Source: Lachnospiraceae bacterium
Lineage (GTDB): Bacteria > Bacillota > Clostridia > Lachnospirales > Lachnospiraceae
Length of the DNA: 37,884 bases
Direction: 5' to 3'
Assembly: GCA_021199655.1 (NCBI GenBank)
Contig: JAJQHQ010000069.1
Location: 1 to 37,884, forward strand
A program made the position numbers and the translations under genes. The first letter of the stretch is position 1. The number at the start of each line of letters is the position of its first letter. Below are positions 17,021 through 24,756 of the stretch, piece after piece. The notes under the pieces were generated by a model. It searched no databases. It was given only the letters and a program-made list of their open reading frames with translations, and was not told the DNA's origin.

Positions 17021-18376
17021 TTATCCGAGCACACTGAAATCCGGATTGTAAATCACCGACTCCCTGAACTGTTTTTTTTCTACAAACATCAGCATATAAA
17101 TCGGGTAATATATAATTTTCCCATTTGTACTGACGTTACCATTATGAAATACATAAGCCTCATTTATCGTATTGGCCTTATTCGCAGTCAGGTGATCCAG
17201 AGCGGCATGCCGCGTATAATTCTTTCCGGATTTAATCTCAATCGGTATCACCTCTCCGTCCTGTTCCACCAGGAAATCGACTTCCCCCTGTTTCTTATTA
17301 TTAAAATAATAAAGGTCAAATCCATGCGCTTTCAGTTCCTGTGCGGCAACATTTTCATAAACCGAGCCAAAATTAATATCCTGTTCCTGATTTAATATTC
17401 GGATCTGAATATCGTCCGCATACATGGATGCCAGAAGACCCACATCTGCCAGAAACAGTTTGAACAGGTTGGTGGCCTTGGAAAGTAATAATGGAGTTTT
17501 GGGTTCATCCGCACAGTATACCGGAAGAGCCACTCCCGCATCTTTCAACCATAAGAAACTGTTGCTGTATCTGGAGAATTTGAAATTCTCATTCAGATTT
17601 TTTAAAATAAACCGCTTATTTTTCGCATTCAGCTCACTTGGAATCAGATCAAAAATCTCTTCCAGATACAGCTTATCTTCCGGATCATACTTCGCTATAT
17701 CTTTCTTATAAAGAGCAATGATCGACTTCTGTGTGCGCAAAACTTCCTGTAGATTGTGGGTTTCCAGGTATCTGGCGACTACAGCCGGCATACCGCCTGT
17801 TATCAGATACAGCCGAAACAGTTCCATCATTTTTTCATGAATCACCGGATCGACCGGCTTTTTCCCGGAAAATGCAGCACGAAGCGCGTCCATCACACGA
17901 TCCGATACCCCATTTGCCGCCGCAAATTCTTCAAGATCAAGGGGATACATCTGCAGAATATCCATATATCCAACCGGAACGGAACGGATATCCTTCAGGT
18001 CTACGCCAAGCAGAGAGCCGCTTAAAACATAGCGGTAACTGCCTTCTTCCACGAGAAACTTAATCGCTGTGACAATCTCTTTGCATTCCTGCACCTCATC
18101 AAGAAAAATCAGAGTTTCATGAGGAATCAGCGGGGCATCCGCGACCGCCGAAATCCGCAGAAGCAGGGATGTACTGTCAGAAGCATTTTCAAACAGAGAC
18201 ACAGCCTGTCGGTTTTCAATAAAATTGATTGTGACAAACGACTGAAACATCTGTTTACCGAGATTTTCTATAATATAGGTCTTCCCTACCTGTCTTGCAC
18301 CCGTAATTAAAAGTGCCTTATTCTCATTAGATGAAAAAAAGCGAGAAAGTTCTTTCTCTATCTTTCTGGCAATCAT
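17021..18376 (-). CDS. AAA ATPase with C-terminal DUF4143 / PD-(D/E)XK-like domain (copy 1)
   Basis: The 451-aa protein has an N-terminal AAA domain with Walker A LITGARQVGKTY and Walker B LIFLDEVQECKE. A middle helical region includes LITGGMPAVV. The C-terminal DUF4143 portion contains a nuclease-like signature (GEVDFLVEQDGEVIPIEIKSG: Asp, then Glu-X-Lys). The family is frequent in gut anaerobes and its function is not settled. The ATG at 18376 has a strong AAGGAGG ribosome binding site nine bases upstream and removes a poorly supported 18-aa extension. It has a clear sigma-A promoter overlapped by a four-copy repeat. Its base composition is AT-richer than pheA. A paralogue of the same length lies at the other side of the tannin locus. 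Confidence 0.85.
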   Translation of the reverse strand: MIARKIEKELSRFFSSNENKALLITGARQVGKTYIIENLGKQMFQSFVTINFIENRQAVSLFENASDSTSLLLRISAVADAPLIPHETLIFLDEVQECKEIVTAIKFLVEEGSYRYVLSGSLLGVDLKDIRSVPVGYMDILQMYPLDLEEFAAANGVSDRVMDALRAAFSGKKPVDPVIHEKMMELFRLYLITGGMPAVVARYLETHNLQEVLRTQKSIIALYKKDIAKYDPEDKLYLEEIFDLIPSELNAKNKRFILKNLNENFKFSRYSNSFLWLKDAGVALPVYCADEPKTPLLLSKATNLFKLFLADVGLLASMYADDIQIRILNQEQDINFGSVYENVAAQELKAHGFDLYYFNNKKQGEVDFLVEQDGEVIPIEIKSGKNYTRHAALDHLTANKANTINEAYVFHNGNVSTNGKIIYYPIYMLMFVEKKQFRESVIYNPDFSVLG

Positions 18377-18401
18377 AAACGGTATTCCTCCTTTCCCTGT
18401 G

Positions 18402-18430
18402 AGTATAGCTCTCTTTGTCCGTTTTTTCAA
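18402..18430 (-). promoter_or_regulatory. Sigma-A promoter of the DUF4143 ATPase copy 1
   Basis: On the minus strand TTGAAA (18425-18430) and TATACT (18402-18407) are separated by exactly 17 bp and lie 26 bp upstream of the start codon. The -35 box and spacer overlap the first of four 33-bp-spaced repeats. Confidence 0.8.
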
Positions 18431-18527
18431 TGTTTTTTCAGCTGCTAATGTCCGTTTTTTCTGAAAAATGCGTCCGGATTTTGTCCGCTTTTCCAGACTC
18501 GATTATCATTCTTTTGTCCGCTTTTTC
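18416..18527 (-). promoter_or_regulatory. Operator-like array: four 13-mers at exact 33-bp spacing
   Basis: The 13-mer TGTCCGYTTTTYC (minus strand GAAAAARCGGACA) occurs at 18416-18428, 18449-18461, 18482-18494 and 18515-18527. Each start is exactly 33 bp from the next, while the 20 bp between copies are not conserved. The copy nearest the gene overlaps the -35 box. Three helical turns per period would put all sites on one DNA face, as expected for cooperative binding by a regulator. Confidence 0.7.
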
Positions 18528-18580
18528 TTCATCAAAAATTTTTATTAATTTTTCTTGCAATCCGGGCAGTTATCGTTTAT

Positions 18581-18753
18581 TATAGTGAACGACAAAATTC
18601 TTTTGTCATTCACTATAAATGATGCGCATGGACACATATGGAATGGCTGCTTCGCATCCTTGCGGTCTCCGCTTCCGCGTCGGTCGTTGCTAAACGTGTG
18701 CCACTGGCACACAGCAACGGCGCAAAGTAAAACGACTTACGTCGTTTACTATA
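18581..18753. repeat. Inverted-repeat element family 2, copy next to tRNA-Val
   Basis: The ends TATAGTGAACGAC and GTCGTTTACTATA are near-perfect inverted repeats, and the left arm also forms its own hairpin with 18603-18617. The core contains TGCTTCGCATCC, CTCCGCTTC, GGTCG and a stem (GTTGCT..GTGTGCC/GGCACAC.AGCAAC). This core order is shared with the element at 29054-29158, although the arms differ. There is no coding capacity. It ends 11 bp before the tRNA-Val gene. Confidence 0.7.
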
Positions 18754-18764
18754 TATATCGAAAT

Positions 18765-18837
18765 GGAGATATAGCTCAGCTGGGAGAGCATCTGCTTGAC
18801 GTGTAGAGGGTCACAGGTTCGAGTCCTGCTATCTCCA
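18765..18837 (+). tRNA. tRNA-Val (anticodon GAC)
   Basis: The cloverleaf has acceptor stem GGAGATA/TATCTCC, D stem GCTC/GAGC, anticodon stem TCTGC/GTAGA with loop TTGACGT (anticodon GAC) and T loop TTCGAGT. The outermost T-stem pair is an A/C mismatch and the anticodon stem has one G-T pair, so it is slightly imperfect but looks functional. No CCA is encoded. No clean promoter was found; any promoter would lie within the upstream repeat element, whose right end is TA-rich. Confidence 0.93.
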
Positions 18838-18842
18838 GAATG

Positions 18843-18872
18843 AAAAAGCCGGACATGATTGCCCGGCTTTTT
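18843..18872 (+). terminator. Rho-independent terminator of tRNA-Val
   Basis: AAAAAGCCGG and CCCGGCTTTTT form a GC stem with a short loop and a T-run on the plus strand, six bases after the tRNA. Confidence 0.85.
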
Positions 18873-18882
18873 CAAATATTTA

Positions 18883-19296
18883 TATGCGCTCACTTTTGAT
18901 GACCTTCGAAACGAGAACTTTGTCGCGCTGGATTTTAATTCCATGAATTTAAGCGGCGTTCTTCCACCCGGAGACATTGTGCGAAGCATGTTCCGCGCCC
19001 ATAACGCCGTCCCGAATATCGTCTTTACCGCAAACCGCGGCACGGAAATGCTGGACTACATCCGTCAGGAGATCGGCATTTCCATCCTCTACGAAAAGAC
19101 CCTGTATTCCTCCAACCGCCGGAATATCGCGATCGTCCCGATCCGACCGGCCGAAAAAATACAAGTCTGTCTCTGCTACCTGAAAAACCGCAGGTTCTCC
19201 GCCGGAGCGCAGACCTTCCTCTCTTTCGTAGAGAATGCCGTAGCGAAAGGCACGATTGAGGAGCTCATGTGCGGCGGCGGAGATCGAATCGCATAA
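18883..19296 (+). pseudogene. LysR-family regulator, C-terminal remnant
   Basis: The frame encodes only the last part of a LysR substrate-binding domain. It contains LTFDDLRNENFVALDF, VFTANRGTEMLDYIRQEIGISIL, a hydrophobic IAIVPI strand and FLSFVENAVAKG near the end. The DNA-binding N-terminus and first effector subdomain (about 160-190 residues) are absent. Upstream lie the tRNA-Val terminator and no ribosome binding site with ATG. The open frame runs back into the terminator by chance. I read it as a truncated gene left by a rearrangement at the tRNA. A short expressed protein cannot be excluded but has no visible signals. Confidence 0.75.
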
Positions 19297-19359
19297 TTGC
19301 TCTGGAAAAACACACTTGATTTCATGTATTCCCTGTGTTAATGTTTATTTGAAACAATG

Positions 19360-19491
19360 GTAACTATTCAGGACAGTACCTCGCACTTGCTGCGAGGTAC
19401 GTATGAACATGATGCAAAGCACAAATCCATTCGCTGAAAGCGAATTTTGCATGGATTTGTGCTTGTAACTGTGAAGATACTGAACAGTTAC
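19360..19491. repeat. Inverted-repeat element family 1, full copy (132 bp)
   Basis: In reverse orientation to the copy at 9809-9943. Its ends are GTAACTATTCAG and CTGAACAGTTAC. The conserved hairpin GTACCTCGCA/TGCGAGGTAC lies near the left end, and an internal stem (AAGCACAAATCCAT/ATGGATTTGTGCTT) differs completely in sequence from that of the other copy. It sits 34 bp upstream of the small-gene pair. Confidence 0.85.
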
Positions 19492-19525
19492 AAACAATGT
19501 TACTATTCTGAAAGGGGGCTTTCCT

Positions 19526-19798
19526 ATGATGTACCCATATATGACACTTAACGATGATACTGAAATCACTCACTCTGAAATGAAACCCGATGGCCGGGTA
19601 AAAGTATATATTGAAACACCGGATTTGAAAGACGGATTTCATAATGCTGTATGCTGGCTGCCAGAGTATCAATGGGAGAATATTAATGGATACTCTGAAT
19701 CAGAAATGCATTATTTTAAAAGACTGATTAAAGAAAATGTACATCTGATTATAGAATTTTCCAGAGAGGGAGGTATTCTGAATGCCGCAGCTATTTAG
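19526..19798 (+). CDS. Small unknown protein, partner of a DUF4160 protein
   Basis: This 90-aa acidic protein has no signal peptide or membrane segment. It contains YIETPDLKDGFHNAVCWLP and a helix-rich end (EMHYFKRLIKENVHLIIEFSREGG). I do not recognise a named domain. It has an AGGGGG ribosome binding site eight bases before ATGATG, and its last 17 bases overlap the DUF4160 gene, so the two are translationally coupled. Overlapping pairs with DUF4160 often involve DUF2442 proteins, and some authors treat these as toxin-antitoxin-like; this protein does not clearly look like DUF2442. Base composition is AT-richer than the surrounding operons. Confidence 0.7.
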   Translation: MMYPYMTLNDDTEITHSEMKPDGRVKVYIETPDLKDGFHNAVCWLPEYQWENINGYSESEMHYFKRLIKENVHLIIEFSREGGILNAAAI

Positions 19799-20060
19799 AA
19801 TTGGTTCTTATATTATTTATTTCTGGTCTAATGAAAATGATCCTCTCGAACCCATTCATGTCCATATTGCGGAAGGCCGTGCCTCTGCAAACGCAACAAA
19901 GGTCTGGATTACCAGTACCGGTAAGACTTTACTCTGTAACAATAATTCTAAAATTCCTCAGCAAACTTTACGAGCTATGATAAAAGTTATTGAAGCTAAC
20001 AGCTCAGATATCATTGATAAATGGTACGAACAGTTTGGAGAAATCCGATATTATGTATAA
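19782..20060 (+). CDS. DUF4160 domain-containing protein
   Basis: This 92-aa protein has the DUF4160 pattern: an N-terminal PQLFRIGSYIIYFWSNENDP, then PIHVHIAEGRASANATKVWI, and a C-terminal helix ending in WYEQFGEI. The family function is unknown; members often sit in two-gene units. The start is inside the upstream gene with GGGAGG just before it. A terminator-like hairpin follows two bases after the stop. AT-rich codon use suggests recent acquisition of the pair. Confidence 0.82.
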   Translation: MPQLFRIGSYIIYFWSNENDPLEPIHVHIAEGRASANATKVWITSTGKTLLCNNNSKIPQQTLRAMIKVIEANSSDIIDKWYEQFGEIRYYV

Positions 20061-20061
20061 A

Positions 20062-20096
20062 ATCAGCCAGTGGCGCATACAAAGCCTCTGGCTGAT
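20062..20096 (-). terminator. Terminator hairpin after the gallate decarboxylase gene
   Basis: ATCAGCCAG (20062-20070) pairs with CTGGCTGAT (20088-20096). On the minus strand the stem is followed by a short T-run (GATTTTATA). It separates the plus-strand small-gene pair from the minus-strand lpdC-like gene and could serve both, more weakly for the plus strand. Confidence 0.6.
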
Positions 20097-20119
20097 CTAT
20101 TAAGGGCAAAGCAGAATAA

Positions 20120-21595
20120 TCAAAACAGCTCCGGCACCCATTTTTTCGGATCCACATCCATGAACTTCGCGCGCTCGAAACGAGCCTTCTGGTCGTACGG
20201 CACCGTGCAGTCAAAGATGGCCTTGCATGCCACACCGGTCGCCCGGATATCCGGACTGTAGGCCGGATTGTTCGACGGATCGAGCGGATGGCACTGTACG
20301 CCCGGAATCATGACGATATCCTTGTCCGCCTGGAAGCGCGTGGTCATCGCCCACATCACATCCTTGATGTCGAATGGGTCGACGTCCTCGTCCACAAGGA
20401 AGACATGCTTGAGCTCCGCGAACGCGGAGAACGCGAGCAGCGCTGCCTGACGCTGACGTCCCTCATCAGACGGCATGGATTTCTTAAACTGCATGATGGC
20501 GATGTATTTTCCGCCGCCGGAAGATGCGCAGTATACATTCAGCAGCTTGCCCGGCATGGCCTTTTCCACCATTGTCAGGATGCTCGCCTCGGTCGGGATG
20601 CCCGCCATGGATACATGCTCCTCGGACGGTCCAATGCAGGTCTGCATGATCGGGTTTTTCCGCGTCGTCACGGCCTTTACTTTGATCACAGGAAGCGCCG
20701 CGTTGGCCGGTCCGCAGTAGCCCGGAAACTCCGGCATGGCCTTGCCCGTACCGGAATTGATATCCTCCTGGATGCGTCTGCCCGGAAGCACCTCGCCCTC
20801 AATGACGTATTCCGCATTAGCGATAGCGCGTTCATTGATCGTCAGACATTTTACCAACTCCACCGGCTGCTTGCGGATCGCGCCCGCCGCCTGCAGCTCA
20901 TCGTAGCCGAGCGGCGTTGTCGGCGGCTCGAAGCAGGAAGCGATCTCGATCGCCGGATCGACGCCGATAGAAATTGAGATCGGCAGCGGCTCTCCCTTCG
21001 CCTCAGCCAGTTCAAAGAAATGACCGATGTGACGCGCGCCCGGCTGGAAGAAGATGGAAATCTCGTCCTTGCTCTGCAGGCACATCCGATGAATCGTCAC
21101 GTCCGATGTCCCGGTCTCGGGGCTGGTCGCATAGCACATGCCAAGCGTGATGTACGGACCGGCGTCCTCCTCCGTATTGGTCGGAGCCGGTACCAGCTTT
21201 CTCACATCGAAATCCGGATCCGTCGCCAGATGTACCACTTCCTGGCATTTTGCCTTTTCCTGCGGAATCTCCACCGGCGGAATCGGATTCGTCACACTGT
21301 CTTTTAACAAAAAGCCAAGCCGCTTCGGGTCGCAGTCCAGCAGCGCCCCCACTCTCTTGCGGCTGGCAAGCAGGCCGATCAGCACTTTTGCGTCCGGATG
21401 GCCTTTCACGTTGTTAAAAATCATCGCAGGACCTTCCTGCGTCGGACGCTGCACGGTGCCGCCCGCACCCACATGGCGGTAAACACCGGAAAGCTCCGCC
21501 ATCGGCTCCACTTCCACTTCTGTCTCCACCAGCTGTCCCGGCATGGACTTTAAAAGCTCCAGTGCCGAGCGCAGATCTGTTACTTTTTCTGCCAT
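20120..21595 (-). CDS. lpdC: UbiD-family gallate (hydroxyarylic acid) decarboxylase, LpdC-like
   Basis: The 491-aa protein is a UbiD-family, prenyl-FMN-dependent non-oxidative decarboxylase. Many stretches match what I recall of the Lactobacillus plantarum gallate decarboxylase LpdC: AELSGVYRHVGAGGTVQRP, TQEGPAMIFNNVKG, RIQEDINSGTGKAMPEFPGY and GPSEEHVSMAGIPTEASIL. The likely catalytic residues are Arg170 (TIHRM) and Glu289 (PEFPGY), with Glu266 or Glu268 (VIEGEVLP). The reaction would be gallate to pyrogallol (or protocatechuate to catechol) in the cytoplasm. The tannase gene directly upstream strongly supports gallate. The UbiX/LpdB-type prenyl-FMN synthase is not in the window and must be elsewhere. 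A typical ribosome binding site (AGGAGG) precedes the ATG. Confidence 0.88.
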   Translation of the reverse strand: MAEKVTDLRSALELLKSMPGQLVETEVEVEPMAELSGVYRHVGAGGTVQRPTQEGPAMIFNNVKGHPDAKVLIGLLASRKRVGALLDCDPKRLGFLLKDSVTNPIPPVEIPQEKAKCQEVVHLATDPDFDVRKLVPAPTNTEEDAGPYITLGMCYATSPETGTSDVTIHRMCLQSKDEISIFFQPGARHIGHFFELAEAKGEPLPISISIGVDPAIEIASCFEPPTTPLGYDELQAAGAIRKQPVELVKCLTINERAIANAEYVIEGEVLPGRRIQEDINSGTGKAMPEFPGYCGPANAALPVIKVKAVTTRKNPIMQTCIGPSEEHVSMAGIPTEASILTMVEKAMPGKLLNVYCASSGGGKYIAIMQFKKSMPSDEGRQRQAALLAFSAFAELKHVFLVDEDVDPFDIKDVMWAMTTRFQADKDIVMIPGVQCHPLDPSNNPAYSPDIRATGVACKAIFDCTVPYDQKARFERAKFMDVDPKKWVPELF

Positions 21596-21643
21596 CGTCT
21601 CTTCCTCCTTATCGTTCTCTGCTTCCTGCAGTTTTATTACAGT

Positions 21644-21680
21644 GAAGAAAGGAAACGCCCTTAAAACGCTTCCTTTCTTC
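21644..21680 (-). other. Intercistronic hairpin between tannase and lpdC-like genes
   Basis: GAAGAAAGGAA (21644-21654) and TTCCTTTCTTC (21670-21680) form a perfect 11-bp stem, with a further CG pair inside. There is no U-tract on either strand, so an RNA-stability or processing hairpin is more likely than a terminator. The 155-base gap otherwise shows no gene. Confidence 0.5.
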
Positions 21681-21750
21681 TTTTATCATTCTTAGGATCT
21701 ATCGCGAAATAATATGCCCATCCTGCACCATATTATTTTGTGACAGCTCC

Positions 21751-23499
21751 TTACTTACAAATACTCTCGATCCAGTCGCACACCTCGCCCGGATAATCCG
21801 CCTCGCAGTGCGGCTTGTCCCAGACAAGCGCGTAGTCCACCGGTTTCCCGGAATTTGCCAGCTTCAGAGCAAGCGTCATGCCGATCATAAAGGAGGTATC
21901 CGCATCGCAGGCACCGACACGCACGCGGAAATATTTCGCCTGATCAGACTCCTCTTCAGTCCCGATGAAGTTCAGCGGATTGTTCAGGTACAACTGGCGT
22001 GTAAGAGCCGAATTTCCTGTCGCCAGAACGTACGCCGGATAATATTTCGCATACTCTGCCGGGAACTGTTCCTTCAGGGAAGCGATCGCGTCCACAACCG
22101 CCGCCGAGAAATGTACGGCCTCCTGCTCCGGCGTTCCATATACCTCATTCTCCCCGCTTTTCCCGCTTAAAATATCAAATGACGTGCAGGGTTTCATCCT
22201 GCGGCGATGGTTCAGCACGTAGGTGTCCAGATCGGAAATAAAGGCCTGCTCTCCGTCCCATGAAAGCCAGCTGCTCTTATCCTTCCCCTGAACAGTCATC
22301 TTCGGAGGCTCAAACGGAGGCGGCGTCGGCACACCCTTCGGCGGACGGGAAAGCATATTCCCAAGTGTAGGAGGCTCAGACGGTAGTTTGCCATCCGGTC
22401 CGCCCACAGGCGGCTTATTGAGTGCTACGCCCGGGCCTGCATGTCCCTGCATCAGAGCGACATCATCCGGTTCATCGTCTTTTTCATCCGGGCCGCCCTG
22501 AGGCGCCATGGTTTCGTATGTGTAATTTCCTTTGATATAGTCCTCGGCCGAATACGTCTCCTCAAGTTCTCCTGCGTTCAGCTTCGTCAGGAATTTCGTC
22601 GCGGCTCCATCAATCTTCGCCATCAGATAGTCGTAAGCACTGCCGCTCCTGCCGTCAGCATCCAGCACCAACGGCTCATCCGTATCCGGATCTTTCAGTC
22701 CAAGGCCGTTAAAATACTGAATATAAGCACTGTGCAGCTTCGCAGACAACGCCTCCTCAAACGGCGTCATCACACCGCCCGGGCCTGCCGGAGACGGCTC
22801 GTTCTCCTTATCCGCCGAAAACATCCACTCATAGGCCAGATCCGCATGCTCCAGATCGATGATCGGGCAATAGATCTGCGCGGCATAGACGTCGTCGCGC
22901 TCCTCCATGAATGCGCCGGACTCCTCAAGATACGAATCATAGTTTTTGTTGTTGCCGGTCACGGACAGCAGTGAGGACATCGCACCGCCCGCGCTCCAGC
23001 CAACGGAAATGATCTTTTCCATATCACCCGGAAGCACATCCGCGTTGTGACGCAGGAAACGGATCACTGTCTTCAGATCTACCAGATTGGACGGGATTTT
23101 CCCGCAGCGCTTGCCGTTCGCGTCTTTTGACTCCCGCCCGCGGTTCCCGCAGGTCACATAGACAAAACCGCGCTCCAGATACTGCGGCCCGAAGCAGCGC
23201 GGGCCGCCGAGCCACATATGCGGCATCTCCATATAGCCTGCAGAGTTGTTGTTCATGATCACCGGCGCCGTCGCGGCTGTGAAGCCGTTCATACTGCCCT
23301 CCGGGTTGATCTCGCCGCCTTCTTTCATATAGGGAGCCGGCACAAAAATGCTGAGCCGCTGGAATTTCGGAGTCGTCGCTTTGAGCGTATAAAGCACGTC
23401 CTCCAGACACCAGCACTGATACTTGTCGTCGAAAAACCACTGGTCTTTGACTTCCGCAAGTTCCATTGTTTTATTGATTATTGGAATTGGTTCAAACAT
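21751..23499 (-). CDS. Tannase (tannin acyl hydrolase), intracellular type with Pro-rich insert
   Basis: This 582-aa alpha/beta hydrolase cleaves galloyl esters to gallate. It is collinear with the L. plantarum tannase Tan(Lp) as I recall it: FVPAPYM...MNGFTAATAPVIM, GFVYVTCGNRGR, YCPIIDLEHADMAYEW-like text, NPLNFIG, FRVRVGACDADTSF and VWDKPHCEADYPG. The nucleophile is Ser169 (GWSAGG), with Asp534 (or Asp532) and His564 completing the triad. There is no signal peptide, so it acts in the cytoplasm. It is ~110 aa longer than Tan(Lp), mainly from a Pro/Gly-rich insert at residues ~331-405 in the lid region. A GGAGG ribosome binding site lies nine bases before the ATG, and an operator-like palindrome about 95 bp upstream suggests its own promoter within the cluster. 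Confidence 0.88.
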   Translation of the reverse strand: MFEPIPIINKTMELAEVKDQWFFDDKYQCWCLEDVLYTLKATTPKFQRLSIFVPAPYMKEGGEINPEGSMNGFTAATAPVIMNNNSAGYMEMPHMWLGGPRCFGPQYLERGFVYVTCGNRGRESKDANGKRCGKIPSNLVDLKTVIRFLRHNADVLPGDMEKIISVGWSAGGAMSSLLSVTGNNKNYDSYLEESGAFMEERDDVYAAQIYCPIIDLEHADLAYEWMFSADKENEPSPAGPGGVMTPFEEALSAKLHSAYIQYFNGLGLKDPDTDEPLVLDADGRSGSAYDYLMAKIDGAATKFLTKLNAGELEETYSAEDYIKGNYTYETMAPQGGPDEKDDEPDDVALMQGHAGPGVALNKPPVGGPDGKLPSEPPTLGNMLSRPPKGVPTPPPFEPPKMTVQGKDKSSWLSWDGEQAFISDLDTYVLNHRRRMKPCTSFDILSGKSGENEVYGTPEQEAVHFSAAVVDAIASLKEQFPAEYAKYYPAYVLATGNSALTRQLYLNNPLNFIGTEEESDQAKYFRVRVGACDADTSFMIGMTLALKLANSGKPVDYALVWDKPHCEADYPGEVCDWIESICK

Positions 23500-23594
23500 A
23501 TCACGGAACCTCCGCTTTTTCTTTATTTTATATTGTTTTTTCTCAGAATTCCACCATTTTGTTTCATTTTCTCATTCCAATTCTGCCATTCATT

Positions 23595-23609
23595 ATTCCA
23601 CATTCGAAT
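23595..23609 (-). promoter_or_regulatory. Candidate LysR-regulator operator upstream of tannase
   Basis: ATTC-N7-GAAT palindrome inside TATTCCACATTCGAATG, similar to sites at 30716-30734, 31751-31769 and 34882-34899. It lies about 95 bp upstream of the tannase start, in the gap after the permease gene. A TATAAA box (minus strand, 23527-23532) downstream is a possible -10. Confidence 0.5.
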
Positions 23610-23628
23610 GAGAACGCACAGCCTGCCG

Positions 23629-24639
23629 TTATGCAGTTTTCTTTTCCTCATCCTTGTGTACGCGTACAACCGCCTTCGGTCTGCTCTTTAAAGCATCAAA
23701 GGTAATTGCCAGCAGCAGGATGATTCCCTTGACCGTATACTGTGTATAGCTTCCCCAGCCTGCAAGCTGCATACCGTTGGAGATCATCTGCATCACGAAA
23801 ATACCTGCCACCATGCCGATCACATTTCCTTTGCCGCCCATCATACTGATGCCGCCGATGATTGCCGCGGTCAGACAGGTGATCTCTGTGCCCGGGCCGG
23901 TCGTTGCAGAAGTCATGTTCTGCTGTGCAAGCATATCCAGCGTCGCGATTGCAAACACCGCGCCGGTAATGGAAAAGCAGAGAGTCTGAATCAGATCCGC
24001 ACGTATGCCGGAAAGTCTCGCACATTCCTTGTTGCCGCCGACCGCGAGAATATCACGGCCAAAATGTGTCTTGTTCAGGACAATCCATGTAGCAACCACG
24101 ACCAGGATGGTCAGATAAACGTCCAGCGGCAGCCCGAAAAGCTTGGTCTTATAGAGGGCCCGGAACGCATCCGGCATACCGGAATAAGATTTTGAGGAAG
24201 TGATGGTATAAGCAATTCCCTTAAACACCTCGCTGGTCGCGATCGTAACGATCAATGGAAAGAGATGAAGTTTAGAAGCAATCACCCCGTTCAGTGTTCC
24301 CATCAGAAAGCCCAGCACGATGCCGATCGGCCAGACGATCCACCACGGCAGACTGGTCTCCACCATGATAATACCGGACACGCAGCCGACCACCGCCATC
24401 TGGTAGCCAACGGAAAGATCGATGCCGCCGCCGATCATGACGAAGCAAATGCCCATACCGGCGATCACAATGTAGGTGCTCTGTGTTATCAGATTATAAA
24501 TATTTCTTGTTGATAAAAATCTTGGATTGAAAATAGAGAAAAATATGATCAGCACGACCAGAATAATGTATACCGTTCCTTCCCGGTACAGATAGGAGCC
24601 GGCTGATTTTAATTTTGCCCCGAATGAATTATCCTGCAT
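23629..24639 (-). CDS. ABC transporter permease, RbsC-like (sugar-type, BPD_transp_2)
   Basis: The 336-aa membrane protein is a permease of the ribose/galactoside ABC family. It has about nine or ten hydrophobic segments, beginning with VYIILVVLIIFFSIFNPRFLS. It also has the family's RNIYNLITQSTYIVIAGMG region, GGGIDLSVG after the second helix, and the LTAAIIGGISMMGGKGN loop that contacts the ATPase. The ATG at 24639 has AGGAGGG five bases upstream, so the six-residue upstream extension is dropped. It sits between the RbsA-like ATPase and the tannase. The likely cargo is a sugar or a galloyl-sugar. The assignment of tannin-derived cargo is inference from context only. Confidence 0.9.
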   Translation of the reverse strand: MQDNSFGAKLKSAGSYLYREGTVYIILVVLIIFFSIFNPRFLSTRNIYNLITQSTYIVIAGMGICFVMIGGGIDLSVGYQMAVVGCVSGIIMVETSLPWWIVWPIGIVLGFLMGTLNGVIASKLHLFPLIVTIATSEVFKGIAYTITSSKSYSGMPDAFRALYKTKLFGLPLDVYLTILVVVATWIVLNKTHFGRDILAVGGNKECARLSGIRADLIQTLCFSITGAVFAIATLDMLAQQNMTSATTGPGTEITCLTAAIIGGISMMGGKGNVIGMVAGIFVMQMISNGMQLAGWGSYTQYTVKGIILLLAITFDALKSRPKAVVRVHKDEEKKTA

Positions 24640-24756
24640 ATTACCCTCCTGTATCACAATCAGCTGTTATGAAACGCTCTGCCGCAGCACAGCAAAATTT
24701 CTTACCTTAAACAGCATATTTATAAACAGCATATCTTTTCCATCATGCCGTATGGC

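Noticed and set aside
18416-18527. Regularly spaced repeats considered as a CRISPR array
   Set aside because: The repeat unit is only 13 bp, not palindromic like typical repeats, has just four copies overlapping a promoter, and no cas genes are nearby.
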